Shown here: positions 16,325-24,546 of the stretch, piece by piece
Layout of the letters: every line of letters starts with the position of its first letter
Position numbering within the stretch: position 1 is the first letter of the stretch
Made by a program: the position numbers and the translations under genes
The notes under the pieces: generated by a model
Seen by the model: only the letters and a program-made list of their open reading frames with translations
The model's database searches: none
Told to the model about the DNA's origin: nothing
Source of the DNA: an uncultured Ruminococcus sp.
GTDB lineage: Bacteria > Bacillota > Clostridia > Lachnospirales > Lachnospiraceae
Length of the DNA stretch: 50,511 bases
Assembly (NCBI GenBank): GCA_904418845.1
Contig: CAJFQC010000019.1
Coordinates: forward strand, 1 to 50,511
Direction: 5' to 3'

Positions 16325-18370
16325 ATGAGTTTTATACCGAAAGATCCAGACTATGAATTCAGTCCATATACGGGGCTGACGAGAAAGCACTGGCTTGACG
16401 CGGCACAATATATTCTGGACGGGATATTTCAGCATGTGAAGGATATCAATGCTCCGGTCATCGTGCCGAGATATGAGGATAAAGTGACCTATCCCAATGA
16501 AAATACTCCGAAATGGAAAGAACAGGCGGAGATTTTCGAGGGACTGGCAAGAAGTTTTTTTATTGCGGCTCCACTGATCGTGAACGATCCTGATGCGGTG
16601 TCGGAGGGCATTTTGCTGAGGGAGTATTATAAAAAGCAGGTGCTGGAGACGTGTACCCCGGGCAGCAGGAACTATGCCTTAAGATATGAGGATATGGAAC
16701 AGCCAAAACGGGATGATTTTCTGCTGAATACATTCCAGCAGACGGTAGAGACCTGTGCTCTTGTCATCTGTCTGTGGGTCAGCAAAGAGGTGCTGTGGGA
16801 TACCTATACGCAGGAAGAGAAGGAGCGGATACTGGACTTTATCGAAGGATATGCAGTCCATGCAACCGTGCCGCAGAACTGGCGGCTCTTTAACATGCTG
16901 GACCTTGCCTTTCTCCATATGAACGGACGCGCCATTGACGAGGATATCATGCGCCATCATGCATCCATCATCCTGCGCTACTATGCAGGGGACGGATGGT
17001 ACAGAGACGGTCATGGGTTTGATTATTATTCTGTGTGGGCTTTTCAGATGTATGCGCCGATCTGGTGCGCGTGGTACGGATATGAGAAGGAACCTTATCT
17101 CGCCGCAAAGTTTGAGGAGTATTCCAATGTGTTTATGACGAACTATCCGGCGATGTTTGACAAGGATGGGTGGGTCAACATGTGGGGAAGGAGCGGACTG
17201 TACCGCAATGCCGCGACGTCAGCGTTTGACGGTAATTTTCTCTTGAGAAACCACACGGCTGATCCGGGGCTTGCGCGAAGGATCAGTTCCGGCGCGCTGA
17301 TGCAGTTCCTCGGACGGGATGATGTGATGTATGAAGGATCCTTTAATCTGGGATTCTACAAACCGTTCCTGCCGATGATCCAGCCATATAGTTGCGCAGA
17401 GAGTCCGCTATGGATGGGGAAAGCGTTTCTCTGTCTGCATTTCCCGGAAGACCATCCGTTCTGGACAGCAAAGGAGACGAACGGAGTCTGGGATGAGATG
17501 AAGGACGGTGAGACAAAAGAGACTGTTGTTGACGGGCCCGGGCTGTGCTTTGCAGATCACAATGTCAACGGAACAACAGAACTGCGGACCGGCAAGGTGA
17601 CGCGTGCGGTCAAAGATGACGGTGGGATGTGCTGCTATGCGAAGCTGGCCTACAGTACGAAATATCCGTGGGAATCTTTCATCGGAAGCGGCCGGGAATC
17701 TCAGATGTATATCATGAGGGAGACCGGGCGCGGCGTGATCCATAAGCCAAATGTGATCTTCTGGGGTGGTGCAAAAGACGGCGTACTCTACAGGCGGAAT
17801 TACTTTGACTATGCGAGCGAAACAGAGAAGCACTGGCTTCAGAGTATCGATCTGGCAGACTTTCCCGTTGCGGAAGGACTTGTGCGTGTCGATCGTCTGC
17901 GTCTTTACAGAGCTGGACTTGAGATCACACTTGGTTCTTACGGCTTCCCGGATATGGGAGAGGTGGAAGTGAAGCGCCTGGAGAAAGGCGGTGCGAAGGC
18001 AATCGTCTTGAAAGGCTGTGACTCGCAGGGACGAGAGAAGCAGATGGCAATGACCGTATTCGCCGGGTGGGAAGATATTGATCTTGTCGAGAGCAGAGAT
18101 ACGAACGCTGACACGGAGAAGAGCCTGGTGATCTCCGCAGCATTAAAGAGGGAGAAGCTGTACGGGTATGAGCCTTTTGTCATGATCAGCCAAGTCATCA
18201 CAAGAGAGTCTTTCCGGGATTTCACAGAGGACGAGATATTCAGCATCCGCAGCGTTTCCTATGCGGATGAGCAGAACTTTGGCGGGTATGGTCCGGTGAA
18301 GATCACGCTGGAAGATGGAAGAGACATGACCATAGATTATACAGAACTGGAAGGGAATATGCGCATATAA
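16325..18370 (+). CDS. DUF2264 family protein, probable polysaccharide-degrading enzyme
   Basis: 681 residues from ATG 16325, eight bases after GGAG. The N-terminal 360 residues form the DUF2264 pattern (SPYTGLTRKHWLDAAQYIL, EIFEGLARSFFIAAPLI, PQNWRLFNMLDLAFLHMNGR, WYRDGHGFDYYSVWAFQMY), an all-alpha toroid like those of lyases and unsaturated glycosidases. The remainder is a beta-rich half. No signal peptide, so it acts inside the cell on imported oligosaccharides. DUF2264 genes usually sit with GH88/GH105 and uronate-polymer genes, and a GH88 remnant lies just upstream. I infer a role in cleaving uronic-acid-containing glycans. I recall the family being linked to glucuronidase activity but cannot verify that here. 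Confidence 0.75.
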   Translation: MSFIPKDPDYEFSPYTGLTRKHWLDAAQYILDGIFQHVKDINAPVIVPRYEDKVTYPNENTPKWKEQAEIFEGLARSFFIAAPLIVNDPDAVSEGILLREYYKKQVLETCTPGSRNYALRYEDMEQPKRDDFLLNTFQQTVETCALVICLWVSKEVLWDTYTQEEKERILDFIEGYAVHATVPQNWRLFNMLDLAFLHMNGRAIDEDIMRHHASIILRYYAGDGWYRDGHGFDYYSVWAFQMYAPIWCAWYGYEKEPYLAAKFEEYSNVFMTNYPAMFDKDGWVNMWGRSGLYRNAATSAFDGNFLLRNHTADPGLARRISSGALMQFLGRDDVMYEGSFNLGFYKPFLPMIQPYSCAESPLWMGKAFLCLHFPEDHPFWTAKETNGVWDEMKDGETKETVVDGPGLCFADHNVNGTTELRTGKVTRAVKDDGGMCCYAKLAYSTKYPWESFIGSGRESQMYIMRETGRGVIHKPNVIFWGGAKDGVLYRRNYFDYASETEKHWLQSIDLADFPVAEGLVRVDRLRLYRAGLEITLGSYGFPDMGEVEVKRLEKGGAKAIVLKGCDSQGREKQMAMTVFAGWEDIDLVESRDTNADTEKSLVISAALKREKLYGYEPFVMISQVITRESFRDFTEDEIFSIRSVSYADEQNFGGYGPVKITLEDGRDMTIDYTELEGNMRI

Positions 18371-18373
18371 GAA

Positions 18374-18409
18374 GGAGGCAGCAAACGGCAGAAACCGTAT
18401 GCTGCCTCC
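18374..18409. terminator. Hairpin between DUF2264 gene and convergent carbamate kinase gene
   Basis: GGAGGCAGCA (18374-18383) pairs with 18400-18409, extended by an inner ACGG/CCGT. No T-run follows on either strand, so it is a weak terminator or just a stabilising 3' structure. It begins four bases after the DUF2264 stop. Confidence 0.5.
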
Positions 18410-18454
18410 CCTGCAAAGAAGAGCTTTCTATTTGTTGCCATAAACCGACTGCTT

Positions 18455-19384
18455 TTAGTGGATAAGAGTTCCGGTCTTTCCTTTTAGTGCATCTTTCACC
18501 TTGTCAAATGTGGTGATGTACGCCCGGCGGCCTTCGTGCCCTTCGATGAACTCTACCGCTGCCCGGAATTTCGGGAGCATATTGTAGATGCCGAAGTGTC
18601 CCTCATCCATATAAGCCCTTGCCTGAGCGGTGGTAATCTCGTCCAGCGGCTGTTCGTCAGGCTGCCCGAGGTTGATGCACACCTTTTCCACATTGGTCAG
18701 GATGATAAGCATATCTGCGTTAATGCCCTCGGCAAGCTTGCCTGCCGCAAGGTCTTTCTCAATGACCGCACTGGCCCCCTTTAAATGATTGTCCTGTTCC
18801 ATGACAGGGATACCGCCGCCCCCGGCCGCGACAACGATCTGGTCTGCGTCCAGGAGTGCGTTGACTGCGTCCAGCTCCACGATCTTCACCGGATTCGGAG
18901 CAGATACGACGCGGCGAAAGCCTTTGCCGGCCTCCTCAATGATATAGTTTCCTTTCTTGCGTTCTTCGTTCGCTTCCTGCGCGTTCATATAACGTCCGAG
19001 CACTTTGGTCGGAGTGTAGAATGCCTCGTCATAAGGATCTACGATGACCTGCGTGAGTACCGTGCTGACTGTGCGGTAGATGCCGCGGTTTAAAAGCTCT
19101 TCGCGGATACCATTCTGCAGGTCATATCCGATATATCCCTGGCTCATTGCGGAGCAGACAGACATCGGTGCCGGAGTGTATTCAGGATGTGCTTTGGCAA
19201 ATTCATTCATGGCTGTGTGTATCATGCCTACCTGCGGCGCATTGCTGTGCGTGATGGCTATCTGATAGCCTTCTTCGATCAGGTCGGCAATACATTTAGC
19301 AGTCTTTTTAACGGCAACTTTCTGCTCTGGGAGAGTAGTACCAAGGGCCCGGTGCCCAAGAGCGACAACAACTCGTTTTTTCAT
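18455..19384 (-). CDS. arcC: Carbamate kinase-like amino acid kinase
   Basis: 309 residues from ATG 19384, preceded by GGAATGGAGAACAATT; a longer frame to 19483 lacks a ribosome site. It follows ArcC along its whole length: THSNAPQVGMI, the CSAMSQGYIGYDLQN segment, VVSAPNP, ADQIVVAAGGGGIPV, IEKDLAAGKLAE, ADMLIILTNVEKV and GHFGIYNMLPKFRAA. The expected start VALGGNAL is replaced by VALGHRALG, so the phosphate-loop Gly-Asn pair is His-Arg. I have the impression that other clostridial members share a GH.ALG start, but this is from memory. The family makes ATP from carbamoyl phosphate and ADP. It stands alone, without arcA or arcB, so arginine fermentation is not indicated locally. Confidence 0.8.
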   Translation of the reverse strand: MKKRVVVALGHRALGTTLPEQKVAVKKTAKCIADLIEEGYQIAITHSNAPQVGMIHTAMNEFAKAHPEYTPAPMSVCSAMSQGYIGYDLQNGIREELLNRGIYRTVSTVLTQVIVDPYDEAFYTPTKVLGRYMNAQEANEERKKGNYIIEEAGKGFRRVVSAPNPVKIVELDAVNALLDADQIVVAAGGGGIPVMEQDNHLKGASAVIEKDLAAGKLAEGINADMLIILTNVEKVCINLGQPDEQPLDEITTAQARAYMDEGHFGIYNMLPKFRAAVEFIEGHEGRRAYITTFDKVKDALKGKTGTLIH

Positions 19385-19466
19385 AATTGTTCTCCATTCC
19401 GCCGTCACTTTTTGCGGACGACATCTTATTTTCTTGAGATAACTTATAGAAAGTTTACTATCATTT

Positions 19467-21050
19467 TTATGAAAAAGCAACAATAATAGTCAAGGCGGCA
19501 TCCACGGCAAAGAGAACGCAGAGTATGATACAGAGAGCGATTCTTTTTGAACGTCCCGCTTTCATGAAAAGATCCGTCCATGTTGGCGCGAGGTAATACA
19601 GGAAAGCGCAGCCTAAGAGGGCAAAGGATATGGAACTGCCCATATAGACACGCCCGTTCAGATTCAGGAAAAACTCGCTGTAATCATGGAATGGGTGCCC
19701 TAAGATCAGATCGGATATCAAATTGAGTATGTATTCCAGCACAGAGTAAATGAAGAAGTCCGCAAAAAATACAAGCGCCGGTTTCCTGGTCAGCCGTTTT
19801 GTGAGGAGAAGGCTGAGTATGCCAAATATTCCATACATAGGCAGCCACGGACCAAAGAAATATGTATTGTTTACGAACGCGCCGTCCCGGATCAGATAAA
19901 TCAGCGTTTCCAGCAGCCATCCGAACACGGAGAAAGAATAGAAAAGCAGGATATATGAACACAAGTCGTATCTGCGATCCGGACGGACAGGCGAGCGTAC
20001 AGCACGCAGCGGCGGCTGTACGGAGAAGAGGAACATGGGGTACTGCTCCGGAGCAAAATAAGTAGTCTTTGTGTATGGTCCCTGTGAATCATCGTACAGC
20101 GCCTTGCTGATGAGCAGCTCATCTTCTGAGGGCACATGCTCAAGGTAGGAGTCGTTTAACCTCTCATACCGGGGAGAACGGGAAAGGACATAATTTCGCC
20201 TCAGCGTAAGATAAAGTTCTGAATAGCAGCCGGTCATATAAGGATTTACGATCACAAAGTCAAGGAACCCAAGCGTAAGGATGGAGAGCAGTTTCCATCC
20301 GGCAAAGGAGAGGTCTAAAAGAAACAGTTTCCACTTATTGTGTTGTGTGAGCTGTTTGGACAGAAAGAAAGCGTCTCTTCTGCTGATTTTCGGATTCTCC
20401 GCAAGGATGAAGGGAATCATGATATATTCATAATATTTGATGACGCCGCCTATGACCGTCAGGTTCCAGAGGGTCTGGAAAACAGAACGGCAGAACATTA
20501 CCCATGCAGGGTGCACAAGACAGCACAGTCTGAATAAAAAGAAGATCTTTGAGACGGGAGTCTGACGGTAGCTGCGGATCTCAAGGAAGAACCGTTTCTC
20601 TCCCACCTGAAGGATATTGCTGATAAAGATCTGATATAAAAAAGCAAAGACCACCCCCGCTGCCACCAAAAGCGCTGCCATACCCGGTGAATCTGTCAAA
20701 AAAGTATTGACGGCCCGCAATACAGTGAAAAATGCAGAAATATTCGTTGAGTGCAAGTCAATGATCAGACGGCTGATATTTGCTGCAGTGCTGCCTGACA
20801 GACCAGACAAGGGTGCTCCTTCCATAAAGAAGCTGATCGTCTGACTGATGACTTCTGAATTGGGGTGATCCGGCGCGAAAGCAGTGTCAGAGAGTTGCGG
20901 GCCGGGTGCGGTCTGAAGATTGATAAATGTAGTCGAGATCGGATAAGCGGTCGTCAGAACAGCGATGATAAAGCACACAGACGCCATCTTCCAATAGCTC
21001 TTTCGAATGGATGAACGTACTTTTTTCTTTAATGCTTTCCTCTTCCACAT
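19467..21050 (-). CDS. DUF975 plus CmpB-type (PF06541) membrane protein
   Basis: 527 residues from ATG 21050, which has CCGGAGGACAATAGAT upstream; an ATG 12 codons earlier does not. Residues about 1-300 are DUF975-like (basic start KRKALKKKVRSSIRKSYWKM, helices, then MTGCYSELYLTLRRNYV). Residues about 370-527 have the pattern of the putative ABC-transporter type IV permease family: YILLFYSFSVFGWLLETLIY, FFGPWLPMYGIFG, VLEYILNLISDL, then LNGRVYMGSSISFALLGC. Ten or more helices in total. Both halves are of unknown function, and their joining in one chain supports a shared membrane role. The downstream carbamate kinase starts 82 bases after its stop. Confidence 0.75.
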   Translation of the reverse strand: MWKRKALKKKVRSSIRKSYWKMASVCFIIAVLTTAYPISTTFINLQTAPGPQLSDTAFAPDHPNSEVISQTISFFMEGAPLSGLSGSTAANISRLIIDLHSTNISAFFTVLRAVNTFLTDSPGMAALLVAAGVVFAFLYQIFISNILQVGEKRFFLEIRSYRQTPVSKIFFLFRLCCLVHPAWVMFCRSVFQTLWNLTVIGGVIKYYEYIMIPFILAENPKISRRDAFFLSKQLTQHNKWKLFLLDLSFAGWKLLSILTLGFLDFVIVNPYMTGCYSELYLTLRRNYVLSRSPRYERLNDSYLEHVPSEDELLISKALYDDSQGPYTKTTYFAPEQYPMFLFSVQPPLRAVRSPVRPDRRYDLCSYILLFYSFSVFGWLLETLIYLIRDGAFVNNTYFFGPWLPMYGIFGILSLLLTKRLTRKPALVFFADFFIYSVLEYILNLISDLILGHPFHDYSEFFLNLNGRVYMGSSISFALLGCAFLYYLAPTWTDLFMKAGRSKRIALCIILCVLFAVDAALTIIVAFS

Positions 21051-21131
21051 ATCTATTGTCCTCCGGAAAGTTTTATAATATCCCATTATAAGTTAGAATA
21101 AAATGATTTGCAAGTATTATGTAAAGTATAC

Positions 21132-21160
21132 TTGACATATTGTGTAAAGGCAACTATACT
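21132..21160 (+). promoter_or_regulatory. Sigma-A promoter for the small XRE regulator
   Basis: TTGACA (21132-21137), 17 bases, TATACT (21155-21160). The -35 box is preceded by the palindrome AAGTATACTT and the -10 sits in ACTATACTTT, so TATAC half-sites surround the promoter and could be the regulator's own operator. It is divergent from the DUF975 gene. Confidence 0.7.
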
Positions 21161-21210
21161 TTAAAAAAGTGGAGATCACGAAGAAAAAACTGCCGGAAGG
21201 AGAGTGTCGT

Positions 21211-21426
21211 GTGAAAAACAGGATACAGGAGCTGAGAAAGGAGCGCAGGGTCACCCAGAGTGAACTGGCCGACGCGGTGAAAGTGACCCGCCAGACGATA
21301 ATATCTCTGGAAAACGGGAAGTACAATGCTTCTCTCATGCTGGCTCATAAAATCGCACAGTATTTTGAGATGAATATTGAGGACATTTTTATTTTTGATA
21401 AAAAGGAGGAGAACATATATTGTTAA
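21211..21426 (+). CDS. Small XRE-type (YozG-like) transcriptional regulator
   Basis: 71 residues from GTG 21211 behind CGGAAGGAGAGTGTC. It is a single HTH_3 domain: KNRIQELRKERRVTQSELAD, AVKVTRQTIISLENGKYNAS, LMLAHKIAQYFEMNIEDIF. Such 65-75 residue regulators normally precede a membrane protein gene. Here a TTG frame overlaps the stop (from 21420) and begins MFQGANTDEEYRRKLKNRNK after an internal ATG at 21432. It then runs into sequence antisense to the DUF3783 gene, so the partner gene is probably truncated after about 20 codons. Confidence 0.85.
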   Translation: MKNRIQELRKERRVTQSELADAVKVTRQTIISLENGKYNASLMLAHKIAQYFEMNIEDIFIFDKKEENIYC

Positions 21427-21490
21427 AAATAATGTTTCAGGGAGCGAATACAGATGAAGAGTACAGAAGAAAACTGAAAAACAGGAACAA

Positions 21491-21520
21491 GCTGACAGAC
21501 GCGCGGGGGCATCTGTCAGC
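21491..21520 (-). terminator. Terminator of DUF3783 gene
   Basis: GCTGACAGA (21491-21499) pairs with TCTGTCAGC (21512-21520). On the minus strand a T-rich run (TTGTTCCTGTTTTT) follows, 20 bases past the DUF3783 stop. Confidence 0.6.
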
Positions 21521-21539
21521 CGGAAGAAGGACACGGGGC

Positions 21540-21914
21540 TTATGGATTCATGGCCTCGTGCTCTTTTTTGATCTCGGCGAAACAGTCGGGAGCAGTCCAC
21601 TCGCTGTTAGTGGGGGTGAGGATTGCCTTGTAAGGGAAGGGACCTGCGCCGCTTTTGCGGAGGGCTGCCAATGTCTGATTGAGACGATTGTCGTCAAAGA
21701 AGCAAAAGACGATCATCGTGGAGGGAAGCTCTGGACCATCATAGCTGCCCTCAGCCGGGATCATATCTTTTATACCTGCAAGTACGCCCAGAGGCTGGTT
21801 GTAGTCTGTGCTCTGGATACGTTTCAGGCGGATGCGCAGCGGAAACAGCGCCATCTCCAGCTTTAAGAGCTGCTCTTTTTCCGGGGGATTAAAAAGTAAG
21901 ATTGTTTCTTTCAT
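21540..21914 (-). CDS. DUF3783 domain-containing protein
   Basis: 124 residues from ATG 21914 behind ACAGGAGAATTTACGAT. It matches the small DUF3783 family common in Lachnospiraceae: KETILLFNPPEKEQLLKLEM near the start, PLGVLAGIKDM in the middle, and MIVFCFFDDNRLNQTLAALR then PYKAILTPTNSEWTAPDCF in the second half. Soluble, no signal peptide and no membrane segment. The family has no known function; the fold is reminiscent of an IRS-like alpha/beta response module, which is only an impression. Confidence 0.8.
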   Translation of the reverse strand: MKETILLFNPPEKEQLLKLEMALFPLRIRLKRIQSTDYNQPLGVLAGIKDMIPAEGSYDGPELPSTMIVFCFFDDNRLNQTLAALRKSGAGPFPYKAILTPTNSEWTAPDCFAEIKKEHEAMNP

Positions 21915-22060
21915 ATCGTAAATTCTCCTGTTTTATAAATGATTTCCTGTGTATGTTATTGTAATCCAGAAAGGGAAAAAAGAAAAGGGGATGAGGAACT
22001 GTTTGCTTTAGAGCGCATATATTGATGATAAGAACAGTGCGGAGAAAAGGAGGGAGTGAC

Positions 22061-22315
22061 ATGAGAGTCTGTGAACTGAGGAATAAGGAAGTCATCAATA
22101 TATGCAGCGGGAGACGTCTGGGATGTATCGTGGACGTGGAGATTAATGTGTGCAGCGGCGAGGTGGAGGCGGTCATCATTCCGGGACCGGGCAAGATCTG
22201 CGGATTCATCGGGACAGACTGTGAGTATGTCATTCCATTTGCGTGTATCCGTAAGATCGGACCGGATATCGTGATAGTCGAGATACAGGAAGAAAAGTTT
22301 TTGCAAAAATTTTAA
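22061..22315 (+). CDS. ylmC: YlmC/YmxH family PRC-barrel sporulation protein
   Basis: 84 residues from ATG 22061 after AAAGGAGGGAGTGAC. The chain MRVCELRNKEVINICSGRRL, then G.I.D.E.N.CSGEV.A.I.PG and I.KIG.DIVIVEI is the typical YlmC/YmxH PRC-barrel (RimM C-terminal-like) domain. Orthologues lie next to sporulation or cell-cycle genes in spore-forming Firmicutes, and B. subtilis YlmC/YmxH are in sigma-linked operons. Precise role unknown. Its stop overlaps the promoter region of nrdR. Confidence 0.88.
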   Translation: MRVCELRNKEVINICSGRRLGCIVDVEINVCSGEVEAVIIPGPGKICGFIGTDCEYVIPFACIRKIGPDIVIVEIQEEKFLQKF

Positions 22316-22329
22316 CAATTGTGTATAAT
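22301..22329 (+). promoter_or_regulatory. Promoter of nrdR-truA
   Basis: TTGCAA (22301-22306), 17-base spacer, TATAAT (22324-22329). The -35 lies in the last codons of ylmC, and the predicted transcript has a leader of about 95 bases before the nrdR ATG. Confidence 0.65.
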
Positions 22330-22428
22330 GGACGCAGAAAAGTGGATTGTAAGCATCCGCAGAGCAGAATACTGGCGGCGCTGATGTATACTGACGCTGT
22401 GATTGGTGAAAGAAAGGCGGAAACAGAT

Positions 22429-22878
22429 ATGAGATGTCCATATTGCGGCAACCCGGATACAAGAGTCATAGATTCCAGACCGGCGGAGGATAAGAGTTCC
22501 ATCCGCAGACGCCGTTCCTGCGATGAGTGCGGGAGACGGTTTACGACTTATGAAAAGGTGGAGACGATTCCTCTGATCGTCATTAAAAAAGATAACAACC
22601 GTGAGCAATACGAACGTTCAAAGATCGAGCAGGGAGTTTTAAGTGCGTGCTACAAGCGCCCCGTTCCGGCGGAGGCAATTCAGAAGGCGATCGACGCCGT
22701 TGAACTGGAGATTTTCAATAGGGAAGAAAAGGAGATCCCAAGCAGTGTGATCGGTGAGATTGTCATGGACAAGTTAAAGGATCTCGATCCGGTGGCATAC
22801 GTGCGCTTTGCGTCTGTATACAGAGAGTTCAAGGACGCGGGCACATTTATGGACGAGCTGAAGAAGTTTCTTCAGTAG
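22429..22878 (+). CDS. nrdR: Transcriptional repressor NrdR
   Basis: 149 residues from ATG 22429 (GAAAGGCGGAAACAGAT upstream). The first 50 residues hold the zinc ribbon: MRCPYCGNPDTRVIDSRP, then RRRRSCDECGRRFTTYEKVE. An ATP-cone domain follows (PLIVIKKDNNREQYERSKIE, then DPVAYVRFASVYREFKDAGT). Length is standard. NrdR senses ATP/dATP and represses ribonucleotide reductase genes by binding NrdR boxes. No nrd gene is in this window, so its targets lie elsewhere. truA starts six bases later. Confidence 0.96.
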   Translation: MRCPYCGNPDTRVIDSRPAEDKSSIRRRRSCDECGRRFTTYEKVETIPLIVIKKDNNREQYERSKIEQGVLSACYKRPVPAEAIQKAIDAVELEIFNREEKEIPSSVIGEIVMDKLKDLDPVAYVRFASVYREFKDAGTFMDELKKFLQ

Positions 22879-22884
22879 GAAGCC

Positions 22885-23622
22885 ATGCGGACTTATAAAT
22901 TGATTATCGCCTACGACGGCACCCGATATCAGGGCTGGCAGCGGCAGACAAACACGGACAGGACGCTCCAGGGCATTTTGGAACAGACGATTTCCTCACA
23001 GACAGGTTTTGAGGTTGAGGTGAACGGTTCAGGCAGGACAGACGCGGGCGTTCACGCTACGGGGCAGACAGCCAGCGTCGTGCTGCCGGGACAGGCAGAG
23101 CAGGATTTTTTTGCGGCAAAGATTAATGAGGCACTTCCGGCAGACATCCGGATTATGGATGCGTGTCTTGTGAAGAACGGATTCCATGCCCGAAAAAGCG
23201 CAGTGGCGAAACGGTATGAATATCATATTGACACCGGAGAGAAGCCGGATGTTTTTATGAGGAAATACACTTATCATTTTCCGAGAAAGCTGGATCTTGC
23301 AAGGATGAAAAAGGCGGCCGGGTATCTCGTGGGAACGCATGAGTTTGCGGGATATACAGACAAAAAAGATGATAAGTCCACAAAACGGACGATTTATGAT
23401 ATAATGGTCAGCGGACAAGGCGGCAGAGTTGTCATTTCATTTGACGGCACCGGATTTTTGTATCATATGGTGCGCATACTGACAGGGACTCTGCTTGAAG
23501 CCGGGACATATCAGCGGACGCCGGAGAGCGTGCGCGATGCCCTTGATACAAAAGACAGGAGCAGGGCAGGATTCCTCGCTCCGGCAAGAGGGCTGTTCCT
23601 GCGGGAAGTACGCTACGACTGA
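22885..23622 (+). CDS. truA: tRNA pseudouridine synthase A
   Basis: 245 residues from ATG 22885, six bases after the nrdR stop with only TAGGAAG as ribosome site, suggesting coupling. The chain YKLIIAYDGTRYQGWQRQ, the catalytic-Asp motif NGSGRTDAGVHATGQ, KRYEYHID, GTHEFAGYT and GFLYHMVRILTGTLLEAG cover the whole TruA fold. It isomerises uridines 38-40 of the tRNA anticodon arm. Full length. Confidence 0.97.
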   Translation: MRTYKLIIAYDGTRYQGWQRQTNTDRTLQGILEQTISSQTGFEVEVNGSGRTDAGVHATGQTASVVLPGQAEQDFFAAKINEALPADIRIMDACLVKNGFHARKSAVAKRYEYHIDTGEKPDVFMRKYTYHFPRKLDLARMKKAAGYLVGTHEFAGYTDKKDDKSTKRTIYDIMVSGQGGRVVISFDGTGFLYHMVRILTGTLLEAGTYQRTPESVRDALDTKDRSRAGFLAPARGLFLREVRYD

Positions 23623-23722
23623 AAAAGGCGGGGACAGATGCGTAAAGCTCTGTCCTTCTTTGAATTTTACAGCACATTGTTCTAAGCGGCACAGGGCAGG
23701 AGCAGGATAAAGGAGGTAATAG

Positions 23723-24475
23723 ATGAAACTTATATCATGGAACGTAAATGGATTACGGGCATGTGTCCAGAAGGGATTTCTGGATTTTTTCAAAGAAGCA
23801 GACGCAGATATTTTCTGTGTGCAGGAGACAAAGATGCAGGAGGGGCAGCTCGAGCTTGAGCTGCCGGGGTATCGCCAGTACTGGAACTATGCAATGAAGA
23901 AGGGGTACTCGGGGACAGCAGTTTTCACGAAAGAGGAACCCCTTGCTGTGTCATACGGCATCGGTATTGAGGAGCACGATCAGGAAGGACGTGTGATCAC
24001 CTGTGAGTTCGAGGACTTCTATTTTGTCACGGTCTATACGCCTAACTCTCAGAATGAGCTTGCCAGACTGGATTACCGGATGAAATGGGAGGATGATTTC
24101 CGGGTGTATTTAAAAGGACTGGAACAAAAGAAACCGGTCATTGTGACGGGAGATATGAATGTGGCGCACAGGGAGATCGACCTGAAGAATCCGAAGACGA
24201 ACCGCAGGAATGCGGGATTCACGGACGAGGAGCGGCAGAAGTTTACAGAGCTTCTGGATGCGGGCTTTATCGATACGTTCCGGTACTTTTATCCTGATCA
24301 AGAAGGGATCTATTCCTGGTGGTCTTACCGATTCAGCGCGCGTGCCAAGAATGCAGGGTGGCGCATCGACTATTTCTGCGTGTCAGAATGCCTGAAGGAC
24401 AGGCTTGCGGACGCGAAGATACTCACAGATATTATGGGGTCGGACCACTGCCCGGTGGAACTGGATCTGAAATAA
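23723..24475 (+). CDS. xth: Exodeoxyribonuclease III
   Basis: 250 residues from ATG 23723 behind AAAGGAGGTAATAG. All endonuclease/exonuclease/phosphatase-superfamily motifs of ExoIII are present: [21 protein letters not shown] with the metal-binding Glu, [16 protein letters not shown], the helical NAGFTDEER, and GSDHCPVEL with the catalytic His. It repairs abasic sites and trims 3' ends in the cytoplasm. The 100 bases upstream of it show no other gene. Confidence 0.96.
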   Translation: MKLISWNVNGLRACVQKGFLDFFKEADADIFCVQETKMQEGQLELELPGYRQYWNYAMKKGYSGTAVFTKEEPLAVSYGIGIEEHDQEGRVITCEFEDFYFVTVYTPNSQNELARLDYRMKWEDDFRVYLKGLEQKKPVIVTGDMNVAHREIDLKNPKTNRRNAGFTDEERQKFTELLDAGFIDTFRYFYPDQEGIYSWWSYRFSARAKNAGWRIDYFCVSECLKDRLADAKILTDIMGSDHCPVELDLK

Positions 24476-24546
24476 TTGGACGGCATGCGGCAGCCAGGGG
24501 GTATGTCAGAAGCGCGCTGCAGCATTTATAGAAGGAGGAAATCAAT

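Noticed and set aside
21420-21866. 148-codon plus-strand frame after the small XRE gene
   Set aside because: Only the first 20-30 codons could be a gene start; the rest is antisense to the well-supported DUF3783 gene.
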